Below, piece after piece: positions 21,091 to 54,360 of a stretch of DNA of 64,000 bases; position 1 is the first letter of the stretch; every line of letters begins with the position of its first letter. Source of the stretch: Latrodectus hesperus (Eukaryota > Arthropoda > Arachnida > Araneae > Theridiidae); the NCBI GenBank assembly GCA_037975125.1, contig CM075857.1:20805497-20869496 (forward strand), written 5' to 3'. A program made the translations under genes and the position numbers. The notes below the pieces were generated by a model. The model ran no database searches, was not told the DNA's origin, and was given only the letters and a program-made list of their open reading frames with translations.

Positions 21091-23113
21091 AAAGACATGC
21101 GATTTGAAAATTGCGAAAAATTCAAATTGTTCTTTAAAGTAAAACTAAACTTGACGTGAAACTAAAAATGCTGTTGCCACTGGAAAGAAGCATATATATA
21201 TGACGTAAAAATGATGTAAAACACCAGAAAAACGAAATCTGGCAACCAACAAATGTGAAAAGTTGCAAAAATTGAATTTGGCAACACTACTATCAAAACA
21301 CAAAGTGCTAGATTTGGCAAGAAATCACTTAGAGGGGAATATCATACTTACACCAAATTTTCTAAGTCGGATAAGTGTGATGAATATGTTAAGTATTCTT
21401 GAAATATCATGAAATAGATTTATCTAGACCTATGGATATGCTAAATAAGATTAGGAAAAAAGTTTAGAATTCAAAAACAATTATGGTAGACAACTAGACG
21501 AATTTATTTAAATCTTCGGCCTTTCATACTTTAATGTAAAATAAATTTAAAGGCATTATAGTAAACATGAAAGGCGACGAACAGAACAAAGATACTAAGG
21601 AAATAAATTTCAGTCTACTATAACTAATTTCAAAAACAGACAAAAATTTTATTAAAAAAAATTATATCAAATGACCTTTATGGAAAACGGAAAAATACAT
21701 AAGCTAGAAATAACGAAACAAAAACTTTCCGACCTGTTAAAAATATATAATCCTATTCTCCGTTCCAGTTGTAGTAAAAATGAAATAATTATATGAAGAG
21801 TTGTTTCAATTCAGAAGTTATGATTTCAACAACACGAGATGGCGCTCTGGAGGCAGCAAAATTTAGTTTGAAAAAAAGACAGAAGAGAGAAAAGGCGGGC
21901 TGTTCGGCTGGATTCTAAAAAGAAGGAAGTAGAATGGGCCTGTTGAGAATGTTATTATGTGTTTTCGTTTATAAAATTTTCCTATAAATTTGATAATGTA
22001 CAACCATAGAAGATAAAAAATATTTAGTTGTTAATATGTTGCGTGATAAATTCACGACAGAGAAATTTTATTCAGCATCATAACAATATATCTCATGTGT
22101 TGGTTAAGAACAATAACTCTAATGAAATGCTCTAACTTACCGTTATTCTCTTAAAATGATCAAAGTAAGGTATTACATGGAAAGAAAATGCATCCCACAA
22201 AGTTTTCATTTCAATCCTGCCTAAATCTTTTAACTTCATGCAGCCAAGCATGTTAAATATATTTGTAACTGTCATTATACTCAGTACCAAGAAGACAGTG
22301 CATCACCAAATTATGAATAAGAAAATTAGCGAAATTTTGCGATTGCGAAAAATATGCCAAAAGCTCAAAATGTTCGTGCTATTCAGGCAGTGTACCTCAA
22401 AAGAAAATTCTTCCTATCCAACAATCTAGAATTTATAGACGCAAATGCGTAACAATGAAACATAAAATGAAACTAAAGCCAAAAATATTGTCATCAAACA
22501 GCAGAATATAATTATTTTTGTTAAATAAGCAGAATAATTCAAGTTCCTAAACTACAGCTGCTTTACAATTGATAAGGCATACTATGAAACAGATGATCAA
22601 TATAGGGGCAGCGGCAAAGCCTAACTAAGACAGAGGCATATGGGGCAGTAGCTCTGGTCCTCCATATTAGAGGGTCCTCCAAATCGAATAGATTATTTTA
22701 CGTTGTCAATAGAATAGAATCGTTTCCCAAATCGAATAGAAAGTTTGCTGTTGTGAAGCAGTGGGAGCCCCCCCCCCAAAAGTTTTAGCCCCTAACCCAA
22801 TTAGGTTAAGTCGGCCTCTGGCTCAGTGGTATTTCGTTGCAACCAAAAGATCACTAGACAGTTCCCTGCTCAATCACGAAGGCAACTAAGGGGCATAAAA
22901 CAACTCAATATCATCTCAATATTAACAATACAAAATATCACTTTTATATACAATGAACTAAACAGAACTGTAGAAGATTATGACATCATCAAAATCTTTC
23001 CAACAAATTAATAAACCAAAATGGAAGGAGATTTAAGAAGAAAGCATATTCTCTGGGGATGTGTGTTAACATAAATTCAAGGGGAAATATTTCACTTCCT
23101 ATAGTAAAATATA

Positions 23114-24727
23114 CAGTAGGCAAAATGATTATTTGTACACCACCTTTTTTTTTAAAGTTTAGAAAAATATAAGCAGTTATTTTATTCCTTACAATGTGTG
23201 AACGTGAGTTTGTTGTTTATTTCTAAGTAAACGAAAAAATATTTTGAAATAATTGAAAATAAAACCTAAATTTTACAAACTTGGAAAATTTCTTGCAAAA
23301 AGTATATTTGTACACCTATATCTCCGATAAGTATTACTATCATTTCATGCAATTTTTCACATGATAGTTAATTCTTTGGATAGTTTATATTTATTAAAAA
23401 TTGAAGAGATTATCTTTTTTAACAATGGAAGTCATTCGTAGAGAAAATTTGAGAAATGGCCACGAAATCAAAAGAAGTCTCTTTAGACATGAGAACTCAA
23501 CCTCAATAAAAGTCGAAAATATTATCGTGAAATTCAAAAGAGATGGTTAAGTTACCCTTTACAACAATTGGTTACATCGTAAGAAAATATAAAAATACTG
23601 GACTCGTTGAAAATGAACCCAGGCCAGGTGGCCCGAGTAAATTAACTTCAAGAAATAAATGAAGTATTGTTAAAGCAGCTATTAGAAAACCACAAATTTC
23701 TGCTCAGAAAATTGCAGATGACCTTCTGGCATCTTCTAACATTAGAGTGACCGCTCAAACAATAAGAAATGTGTTACATAGTGCTGGTTTAAAGGGCAGA
23801 ACTCCGAGAAAAAAACCAATGATCTCTGAAGTTAATAGAAAAAAGCGTTTGGAATTTGCTATGAAATACAAAGACAAACCAATAGACTTCTAGAAAAAGG
23901 TTAATTTTTCAGATGAGAGTAAGTTTGAAATTTTTTTAACCCCTAGTATCCGAAAAATCTGGCGAAAATAAAAAACAGCCCTTGATAGTAAAATTGTACT
24001 TCAGACCCTGAAACATGGTGGTGGAAATGTGATGGTTTGGGGCTGTGTAGCTCATGGCGGGGTTGGAAAATTACACTTTATTGACACAAAAATGACAGCT
24101 TTAGGTTACATTGATGTGTTGCGGCATAACTTATTAGACAGTGCTAGAAAATTGGGTATCGGAGACACTTTCTTATTTCAACAAGATAACGATCCAAAAC
24201 ACACTGCGATAGTTACTAAAACATGGTTGCTTTATAATGCGCAAAGACGCCTTGAAACTCCACCACAATCCCCGGATATAAATCCAATTGAAAATTTGTG
24301 GATGCTATTGGATGCTCAAGTTCGAAAAAAAATATTACAAGTAAAAATAGTGTGAAAGAAGCACTCATGGAAGCTTGGGAAGAAATAGATCAAGAAACCA
24401 CCAAAAAGTTAATAGAATCAATGCCAAGACGTCTTGAAGCAATTGTAAAAGCCAATGGAATGCATACAAAGTATTAGATTTCTATAAAATAATTATAATT
24501 ATGTTTAAAATTTGTCACTAAGTAAGTGTACAAATACTCTTTTTGTATAGTTTTTATAAAGTTTTATTCATTAATCAACTAAAGTTTATGTGATTGTTTT
24601 TTTTGTTGATATTTATTATTATTTTACCTCAATAGAATATATTTCTGCAATTTTAACTTAGTTACCTTATTTTATTTTGCTATAAAATTCTAAAATTGAA
24701 GTGTACAAATAAACATTTTGTCAACTG
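23114..24727 (+). mobile_element. Tc1/mariner transposon with inner and outer repeats, inactive
   Basis: Both ends read CAGT(A/T)G(G/A)CAAAATG(A/T)TTATTTGTACAC in inverted orientation, flanked by TA (23112-23113, 24728-24729). Internal copies of the motif occur at 23305-23316 (TATTTGTACACC) and 24526-24536 (GTGTACAAATA). Each end therefore carries two directly repeated motifs, the IR/DR layout known from Sleeping-Beauty-type Tc1 elements. The total of 1614 bp fits this class. Confidence 0.9.
23425..24477 (+). pseudogene. Tc1/mariner transposase relic, DD34E
   Basis: The reading frame starts MEVIRRENLRNGHEIKR at 23425 and ends ANGMHTKY with TAG at 24477. Catalytic motifs remain as NFSDESKF, FQQDNDPKHTAIV and SPDINPIENLW, with 34 residues between the second Asp and the Glu. 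Several in-frame stops (near 23547, 23660, 23891 and 23970) and a frameshift near 24340 disable it. The most intact block is 24029-24355. It is older than the element at 14140. Confidence 0.9.
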
Positions 24728-24729
24728 TA

Positions 24730-33108
<8,379 letters not shown>

Positions 33109-33571
33109 ATATTTTATTGGATACCTAGCCATATAGGTATAGATGGAAATGATAAAGTAGATGAAGCAGCAAAAAATACATGTCCGTACTTAAAACAAGG
33201 TATACTTCTGTCCGATATAAAAAAAATTACTGCAAAAAATCCATTCCCAATGTGAGGAGCTATGAAATTGACAAATTACGAAAAAATTGCATTTCATCAT
33301 TCCAAATATAATTCCATCATCAGTTTTACCACAACGTATATCTGATGTAAAACTCACTCGTTTGCGTATTGCGCATACTTGTTTTACTCAAAAGCACTTG
33401 TTTTTAAGTGACCCTTTGCTAAACAGTCTCAGATGACTACAATCATTAAAGATTTTAAGTATTTTTTTTGTCTATTATTGTCAAGATAACCTTGAATTTA
33501 TTGAACTCAAGTTTGGTGATTTTCTTACATTTCCTTAAAGAAATTAGATTGATTACTAATTCGATATACGA
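33109..33571 (+). pseudogene. LINE ORF2 relic: RNase H domain and C-terminus
   Basis: YWIPSHIGIDGNDKVDEAAK (from 33115) is the RNase H signature of Jockey/I-type LINEs. After a stop and frameshift, KLTRLRIAHTCFTQKHLFLS follows near 33346. The C-terminal end reads FLHFLKEIRLITNSIYEW with TGA at about 33577. The apurinic endonuclease and reverse transcriptase regions are absent, so this is a 5'-truncated copy. Confidence 0.8.
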
Positions 33572-33771
33572 ATGGTGATTTTCTTACATTTCTTTAAAGA
33601 AATTAGATTGATTACTAATTCGATATACGAATGGTGATTTTCTTACATTTCTTTAAAGAAATTAGATTGATTACTAATTCGATATACGAATGGTGAGTTT
33701 CTTACATTTCTTTAAAGAAATTAGATTGATTACTAATTCGATATACGAATGGTGATTTTCTCAAATTTCTT
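33514..33771 (+). repeat. 59-bp tandem repeat, 4.4 copies, made from a LINE 3' end
   Basis: Units start at 33514, 33573, 33632, 33691 and 33750 (partial) and are almost identical. The first unit is the coding end of the LINE relic (LVIFLHFLKEIRLITNSIYE). The later units repeat the same bases, so the repeat arose by amplification of the LINE terminus. Confidence 0.93.
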
Positions 33772-34718
33772 ATCAATCTACAAATGCAAAATTATATTTA
33801 AATTAAAAAAAAAAAGATTAGTGTTGTGTGTAAAACACGATTATAAATTTCGGCAATTTTCCAATTATTATCATTTTAAAAAGTTATTGAGAGCGAGGCG
33901 GATTGAATTGTTTGTTAAGTTTAAAGTTAGATAATGCATTTATTTCAATGGACTCAATGCAGCATTTTATAACACTTATTTCTATTTTTAACAAGTTTAG
34001 TTAGGTTGCTTCTTGGATTTATATGACTTGCAGGTTCATATAAATATTTTTGTCTCATTCTTGTAAACATCAAAAATGTGTTAGCAGTATTATTTTTTGA
34101 ATTAGGAAGAAAACATTATTTAAAATTAAAGCACGATGGAAACTTAGCAATATGCATCTCTCATGTAATGAAACAAACACATCCTAAAACTTTTCACACA
34201 AATGTAACAAATGTAAAAGGAATTTTTTTTTATAAATAGAGCTGAAACCGAATTTGTAGAACAAACATCCTACGCGAACATCATATTCCGCGATTCACAA
34301 TATAAAATTAACAACAGATTCTATTCAACTCTCGTTCCCTGAACTTTCTTTAAATATTTTAATAGTGTTGCCACGAAATCGCTCTAGACCAGCAAAAGTT
34401 CCTTAAAAATTAAACATTTTAAATCAAAAAGCTGTTTTATGTAGTATAATAAATTCAAAATGACATATAGTTTAATATAATAAATTTGCTCTAAATTCAT
34501 ATTCCATTTTAATTTTTAGAGTGGTGAAGCTGATATATGTGTTTATACAGCCAGTTATCATTTTTCGTTCGCGTGCATGATGTAATACAATTTTTGATAC
34601 TCATTATAAATTATATATTTGTTAAAATTAGAATTAATGAGCGCAATGAGATTAATCCGGACATCGCCTGGTCAGATGTCTTATCGCTTTGCTTGTATGT
34701 AGATAATAAATTCTTTGT
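33772..34718. other. Non-coding stretch
   Basis: No gene or repeat was recognised. It ends at the target duplication of the LINE that follows. Confidence 0.45.
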
Positions 34719-34731
34719 AAAAATTATCGCT

Positions 34732-35522
34732 TCTTCTTCTTCTTCTTAGAATTGGGTTTGTATGTCATTGGGCACCTCTGCTTTTATCAGCATTTTGTAC
34801 CATTAACTCCAAACCCAATGTTTCCTAGTTCCAGTTGCTCGGGTCACCCACTTTATTAATAAAGTCTGATAACCCTTTAATGGAGCCTAGGTGTAACTCT
34901 CTAGTATGGATGATGCCTAAAGAAGTTAATCTAGGGAGGGCAAGAGCCTCGCATTCATAAATGATATGCTCTGCCGTTTCCTCTTGCGTATGACATTTCC
35001 AGCAGATAGGGTCTTGCTGAAACAGTCCCATCTGGTCTGAGAGTCAGTCATACTAGTGATAGCTTCCTGACTTTCATCAGAAGATGGTTTGGAGGTCATT
35101 TCTACCTCAAGTGAAGGATTCATTACTGCCCCTTTACAAGACTGCCTCTGAGTTCCCTTGTCTTTTTCAGCAAGGTCTACTTCAGAGGCATCACCTGCAG
35201 ATGCAGAAAGGTTTGTTAAATCTTGTGTCTTTTCAGCCACAAGATAACAATTTATAAGCTCAGGTAATATAAGTCCACCCAGCATTGCCTGAGATACTGG
35301 GCAAGGCAAATTACTCTAGAAGTTTGCCAGGCAACTAGAGGCTCCGTTGAGACACCATTACCGCGGTGCCAATTAGCCCTAGGCACGGATCGCATAACAC
35401 CAGGGCTTACGGGAGCTGGTTCGCGGCCTCTGATTCTATATTCAAGGCTATCCTGTCATTCCTACAGGACGTTCAGTGATCCACCACCTGCCGACACGCC
35501 TGGCAGCTGCTCAGGCCCCAGG
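34732..35522 (-). mobile_element. Internally deleted LINE with 13-bp target duplication
   Basis: AAAAATTATCGCT flanks the element at 34719-34731 and 35523-35535, exactly. Read on the minus strand it starts CTGGGGCCTGAGCAGCTGCC, has a GC-rich leader, then an open frame from 35309 (MPCPVSQAMLGGLILPEL). Near 35040 it jumps to the very C-terminal end of a LINE protein (CWKCHTQEETAEHIIYECEA). A non-coding end and an AGAAGAAGA tail follow. The reverse transcriptase is missing. The same 3' end occurs at 13553-13745. Confidence 0.88.
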
Positions 35523-35535
35523 AAAAATTATCGCT

Positions 35536-40500
<4,965 letters not shown>

Positions 40501-40504
40501 TGTA

Positions 40505-40800
40505 GTAGACAGCTTAGCGGCCGTAGAACCTTGCAAAGCATTGCAAACATCCATCCAGTAAACAGCCTTTCATACAAAGAGAACTGCATTCACTTATCAC
40601 AAGGGAGGTCTTGTGATAAGTGAATGCTGAAGGGAGATCACAAGGGAGGAAACACGGAAACGCATAAGCACCCGGCCCGGCAGAAGTGCATGCAGAAGAC
40701 AGAAACACAATATTCATCTTCCATTGTTCAACAATGACAGGGATCAAACCTGCAACCTTATACACCGAAGATTGCGATCCTACGACCAGCTCACATTGAG
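40505..40800 (-). repeat. tRNA-derived SINE, family F, with internal hairpin
   Basis: Read on the minus strand, AGCTGGTCGTAGGATCGCAA and B box GCAGGTTTGATCCC form a tRNA-like head at about 40790-40730. The body runs left through a GC-rich segment (40650-40700). A perfect 18-bp hairpin sits at 40586-40627. The left border is uncertain and no target duplication was found. Confidence 0.6.
40586..40627. repeat. Perfect 18-bp hairpin with 6-base loop
   Basis: GCATTCACTTATCACAAG (40586-40603) and its exact reverse complement (40610-40627) surround the loop GGAGGT. ATCACAAGGGAGG, which covers part of the left arm and loop, recurs directly at 40637-40649. Confidence 0.9.
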
Positions 40801-43800
40801 TCTATACGTTATTTTATTTAATATTCGTTTTATTTACGCGTTTGCTCTCATATTTTTTTAATTGATTTTTATCTATTTTGTGTTAACTGTATTGATATCA
40901 AATGCACAAACAGTTTTTTTTATTAACTTAATCAGGAAAAAAGACTATAATCTTTTTATTTTAAAATACACAAATCTTCCTAATTAGTTTAAATTATAAG
41001 GACAGAAAATTTTTCGAAAACTTTCAGTCTTTTTTTAATGCTTAATATTAAACATAATAATCGTCGAAATTAATAACTGCATAAAATATCGAGAATCTTC
41101 CGTTTTCAGTAAATTTGCCCTTATAGAAAAAAACAGCTGATTCGTTAGAAAAACGCGAGCGTCTGTATTTAAGCACATTTCCTTATTTGGCTTGAACATA
41201 TCGAATTCAGTGAAACGCTTCTACAAAAGTATGTTATTCATTTAATCTTTTATTATTTATTTCATATATATATAAGAGAGTCGACAATTTTTATACCCTA
41301 ACTTTAAAGATAAATTGAGGAATTGCTCTGAGTTAGATAAGAAATGTTGCAAAAAAGTAGTGGTAGAAATTAAATTAGAACAAAACAACCTCAGACACCA
41401 AAGAGATAACAGTCAGAATAATGGCATTCATTCATTTTTTTAATGCAATCATCTTCAAAGAGATTATTGCAACATTTATTCAATACATAAAAATTTAAAA
41501 ATACAACAAAATCTGTTGTGAGGTTCATTTGTTGTGCAATTCTTCACTAATGTACATAATTGTTTATTTACAATTAGTGTGAAGAATCTTATGCAAGCTT
41601 TCTTCCAATGAGCAGTCATAAACAAATCACTCGGAAAATATTTTTCAAATTTCTGACAACATGAAAATGTTGTCATCCATTCCTAAAACATGTAAGTAAA
41701 TTTTATGTAATTAATAGTATAAAAATTTTTCAAAGTTAAGTTTTAATTTGAATAAGTTATTTTGTTTATGGTATACTAATTATACAAATATGTGTATCTT
41801 AATGTGTAATTAAGATACACATATAAGATTTTCTTACACAATCTTCATGGACTATCTTTTTTAATGTCATTCCATTCTTTAATGAATTGGATTTTCATGG
41901 TTCAATTATGTGAACGCGAATTATTAGCTTTCAAATTAAAAAAGTATTAATTAAAAATTTTTCAAATGATTCATTTTTAATATTTTAGTTTCTCTTTAAT
42001 TTGTTAATTTTTAATTACGTGTATGATGAGAATTATACATAAAATAAAGTAAATAAGTATTGTAAGTAGCTTACTAATCTTTTATTTTTATGCAAATCTG
42101 ATCTAGAATATCATATAAGTTTTATATTGATATTTGAATAACATTGTCTCTTAACAGATACAATGTAAATTGCTATAATTAACATTGTTAATGTTATATT
42201 TTAATTAGCTTTATTATCGTTTAATTGAAAACATTCTTAACTAATTAAATTTTTCAAAAGCAGATGAACAAATTAGTATTGCGCCTAAAAGGAAATAATT
42301 ACATTCGTTTTTAGGAAGTAGATTAAAATTCAAATGATATTGTGAAAAAAATATAGATTTAATATATTAATTAAAACTGATATATTAATGCGTAGAATCA
42401 AAAGGTATAATTGCTTAGAAGCAATTGATATTTAAGTTTGAACACTATTTGCGGAAAATTTATTATGTTGTAAATACTATCAATTTAATCTTTTAAATGA
42501 AATATGTGTCGTGAAGACAAATGAGTAAAAACCATAGAAACATAAACCATAAACAAGAACTGATACAGCTGTTTTCCCCAATCTGAAAATAGTATTCTAA
42601 AAAGATTTTTACAAAAACCTCACATTCTTAATTGATAAATTAGTATAGTTGTCATCCATTATGCTATTTGTTATGGTTATTTATAATTCTTTGTGTTTGC
42701 TCCAATTATTAATTTATTGGGGATAGCTGTAACATTTCAATACAATGGAAACAATGAACACTCTAAATAAACTGGCCATTTACTCAAGACTTAAAATCTG
42801 TATACTCCACGTTGAATAAACTACATGCTATTTATATAAATTAAAAATATTTGTTATTTACTTCCTGAATAGATAAAAAAATTCCCAATTTACACCATTG
42901 AAAAAAAATTGAGTTTATATTTACTTAATTTACGCGTCTTTTTAAATATTATTACTTGGTGCTGTAAATTAACACAAAAAGTAGTTAATGTCTTAGATAA
43001 TTCTATTATATATGATTCCCTCCATTTCAATAAAAAACAAATGAATAAATAAAATTATTTTATTATTATAAAACTATAATTATAGAACTATAATTTTTGA
43101 ATGAATGAAAATAACTATTATTTTGACTCATTCGCTTAAATGCTTATAATTTGATTGTAATGGATAACGCTTATTTATAAACGATTACGTATCTTATTAT
43201 ATCCAATAATCATACAGCAAAAATAGCAATGGTAATTTACCAGCAGATGGAAGGAATGCTCGAAAGTCTTATGAAGAAATATGTATTTTTCAAATGATAA
43301 TATTGTTTTTCTTTTTAAATTATCTTCAAATTTAATAACAAAAACAATATTAATTAATGATATAATCAAGTAATATCATAACAAAAATACAATTTTCATT
43401 CAAATGTTATTTAAAATGTATTCAAGCATCTATGTATTCAAAAATAATTTTTAATACTCAAGAATTTTACTTATTTATTTATTTTTGCAAGAAAAAGTAT
43501 CCAACTTTTAATCATATGTAAAAAATCGTAAATTGTGTGTGTGTGTTAAATTTTGATAAATAAAGATTCGCGATTTGAAAAATATTGAGAAAGTCTATAA
43601 TATCAAAGAATCACTAGAAGATTTTACTATGAGAAATTTATGATGTGCTCAATAAAGTGTTCAGCAAGCGATAAGATTATGAAAAATCCTTCAGAGTTTA
43701 AAATAGTATTTTATTCGAAAATATAAGTTCTAGAATTTCATGAATGTGTATAAAGTCTCATTATTTAAAAATTCAAATCTCGATACAGTATGTTCTAATG

Positions 43801-44373
43801 AGTTATCTTTCCCTAAAAAAATTCATTTGTCCAATTTAAAATTAAAGGTTAAGTAGTTCTTACTCACTACATTTAAAGCACATATGTGAACCTTCATTTT
43901 TTTTTCATCTAATCTGATTATCTGACATTTTGAAAAGTATATAATTTACTATAATTTATATTATTATTTATTCCTCTTATTTTTTATATGTATTAACTTT
44001 ATTTAGCATTTACTGATGTTCAAGTAATCATGTTGTAGGATTGAATACTGCTGAAAAATTATTTAAATAGATTTTAATATAAATGGATAACGAAATAATT
44101 TTTATAGAGTGCATCTTTATGCACTATGTATTGTTATATTATTAATATAAAAATATAAAGCTTAATATTTTAATTTCTCTTAAATTTTGAGTTTTTACTC
44201 ATGGATGAATCAATGAAATTGAAAAAATAATATAAAGTGTTGGAAAAAAGGAAAATATGAAAATTAAATGTCAACAATTGTGAATAATTGGTATAACTGC
44301 AGTGTTTATTAAAAGTGGTTCAAAGGTCTTTTTTGCACTTACATTCCTTTTCCACTTGATTATATCACGCCTT
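40801..44373. other. Non-coding AT-rich stretch
   Basis: It contains a 15-bp hairpin at 41788-41824. No gene or repeat family was recognised. Confidence 0.45.
41788..41824. repeat. 15-bp inverted repeat, 7-base loop
   Basis: Arms 41788-41802 and 41810-41824 are exact reverse complements built on TATGTGTATCTTAA. Confidence 0.8.
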
Positions 44374-44382
44374 CTTAATTTA

Positions 44383-44756
44383 TTTATGTTGTTGTTACTT
44401 ATGAGACACTTGGGCAAACCAAGCTCGCTATCCGTTGGCTATGCAAATTTAAGTCATTAAGATGCGTCTTTCGTTTAACCAGAACACCACAAAGGTGAAT
44501 GTTCAACTTTGCTCCAATCTCTTCCGATAGATGGCACCACCAGAGGATCCACTCCCTCATTTTTGACTTTCCTCTGAAAAGGGACCATTATAACCTTAGT
44601 AACTGCTCAACTACCGACCTCAGGACTTTCGATTCCACAGGTTTAACTGAGCACGTATATCGCATGTAATCTGAGGATCTTTAGCGGCTTTGAGAATCGA
44701 ACCAACTCCCTTCCGGACGGAAGGCCGATGCCCTAACCACTAGGCTACCACGGCTC
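44383..44756 (-). repeat. tRNA-derived SINE, family E, with target duplication
   Basis: On the minus strand the head reads GCCGTGGTAGCCTAGTGGTT, then AGGGCATCGGCCTTCCGTCC, then B box GGTTCGATTCTC, a strong tRNA resemblance. The body ends in an (AAC)n tail (GTTGTTGTT at 44388). CTTAATTTA flanks it at 44374-44382 and 44757-44765. It lies about 1.2 kb upstream of UNC93-like gene 2. Confidence 0.87.
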
Positions 44757-44765
44757 CTTAATTTA

Positions 44766-45912
44766 ATAATTAAAATGTTATTTCATATGTACCGTCAATA
44801 ATTTATGGATGATCTATCGATCAAAATCAATCAATTTTACTTCTGTCATTATTAAATTATTTTCATTATTCACAAGAAAGAAATTATTGTAAATGAAAAT
44901 TTGAGAAGCGTCTACCAAGAAAATTTTTAAGCCATACGAAATTTTGTTTAATTTAATAAAACAATAAATCATGTCTGGGAATAACTAGCTTTTCACCGTG
45001 GATTTCTTAATTTCTGTTAAACAAATATGGGAGAAAATATTGCACAACAAATATTTCTGTTGTTTAATGTCCATATGAACATATCTCATTCTCGCAAAGA
45101 GAAAGAAATCCCACATGACATGTTAATGTAACTTACTGATTCATTGCAAAATGTTGAGTCAAGAAGGAAAATGCATTGTTCTCTGTGCAATTATGGTTTG
45201 TAAGATATTTTTCGAAGATTTATATCATTTATAAGTTTAGTATGCTATCATCTAATTCAACTAATTAAAATTAGGTTTTCAATTTGAAATCTTAGAGCTA
45301 ATTTAAAAAACCGGAAGATTAGTTATGATAAATATTGTTATATTACCTAATATATATACCTAATATTCTTCTATACTTGTTATATACCTAATATTCTTCT
45401 GATTTAAGTGTTGTTAAATTTTTATTTATTACACTCAAAAATTTATTTTATAAATGATTGTTATTTTTATAGGATTGATTATGTTGTATTATAAGCTTTG
45501 TATGAATGAAGTTGATTAAAAATTCATATAATTAAATAACGAACTATAACAGCAATAATTATTGTATACATGAATGTAAAATTCATAATTAAATATTAGC
45601 TTGACGTAAAAATACTTAAGGAATATTAAGTAGTTATCAGTTATATATCATTAATTTCAATTAATAATATCATCTCAACTATGAATAGTATGTATTTTTC
45701 TTACAATTTTCTTCCCAACCAAAATTTATACAAGAAAAAAAACTGTAATTAACATTATGATGAACTCTTCAACACGAATTAAAACTTGTTTATTCATAAG
45801 ATGAAGCTTTACTTAACTTTATAATTAAGTCAAAATAAGTGCCTTTGTATACTGCTGAATTTAAGAAATTTACATTTTTATAACTTAATGAAATTTGATT
45901 TATACCTTCTAG
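44766..45912. other. Upstream region of UNC93-like gene 2
   Basis: AT-rich DNA that should hold a promoter or an intron after a 5' untranslated exon. No recognisable promoter element stands out. Confidence 0.4.
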
Positions 45913-45954
45913 GTGAAGTATGAAAAATCGGAAATGGTCCTATAAAAATTAACT
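45913..45954 (+). promoter_or_regulatory. Putative 5' leader segment with a short upstream ORF
   Basis: The stretch follows a plausible acceptor (TTCTAG). An ATG at 45920 opens a 10-codon frame ending in TAA at 45950-45952, three bases before the main ATG and in a different frame. A second ATG at 45934 opens a 3-codon frame. If the leader is transcribed as drawn, these upstream ORFs could dampen translation. Alternatively, transcription may start inside this stretch. Confidence 0.35.
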
Positions 45955-53823
<7,869 letters not shown>

Positions 53824-53952
53824 AAATACAGTAGAGTGATTGGAATTAATATTCGAAATGAAACGTTTATGTCGTTGGTTTTATTATCATAGCCAGATGA
53901 TTCTATTTTGTAATGCATACAAGCAAGTGTACAGAAAGCATTTATTTGGAAA

Positions 53953-53958
53953 AATAAA
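53953..53958 (+). terminator. Candidate polyadenylation signal of UNC93-like gene 2
   Basis: An AATAAA hexamer lies 130 bases after the stop codon, the first canonical hexamer in a suitable position. It is a motif match only; transcript ends cannot be seen here. Confidence 0.45.
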
Positions 53959-54267
53959 TGCTTTTGCAAATAATTTCCAATGACTCAAAAATAATTTTTG
54001 AGGATATTGAAAAAGATATCTCTTACACAAACTATGTATATATTTGTATATAATAATCTGACAAAAATATTCAATCAACTTTTTTATACTCTGATGATGG
54101 TCATCAGCAATCAACTGGATATTCATTCGCAAATGTATTCAGAAGACAAGCGTGAATATGAATGGATAGTTTTGATGTTTCTGTAAAGTATCTGTGCAAT
54201 ATGAATTATTACTAACACAGCAAACAGATTTCAGAAGCAATCTATAGGAGATAATGATTCCAAAAAC

Positions 54268-54270
<3 letters not shown>

Positions 54271-54358
<88 letters not shown>
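54271..54358. repeat. Microsatellite (TA)n, about 88 bp
   Basis: Uninterrupted TA run. Confidence 0.97.

Positions 54359-54360
<2 letters not shown>

Larger units (their letters stand above)
19544..23111. other. Non-coding stretch with local tandem repeats
   Basis: A degenerate direct duplication lies at 20393-20520 and a degenerate 56-65 bp array at 20831-21090. 22600-22840 has a GC-richer patch with a 10-base C run that looks like an unidentified old repeat. No gene was recognised. Confidence 0.5.

Noticed and set aside
22600..22850. GC-richer patch with a C10 run and a GGCTCAGTGGTA motif
   Set aside because: It looks like an old repeat, but no pair or boundary is visible in the window to support a named feature.
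33514..33771. CRISPR-like regular repeat
   Set aside because: Units are contiguous with no spacers and the context is eukaryotic; it is a minisatellite.
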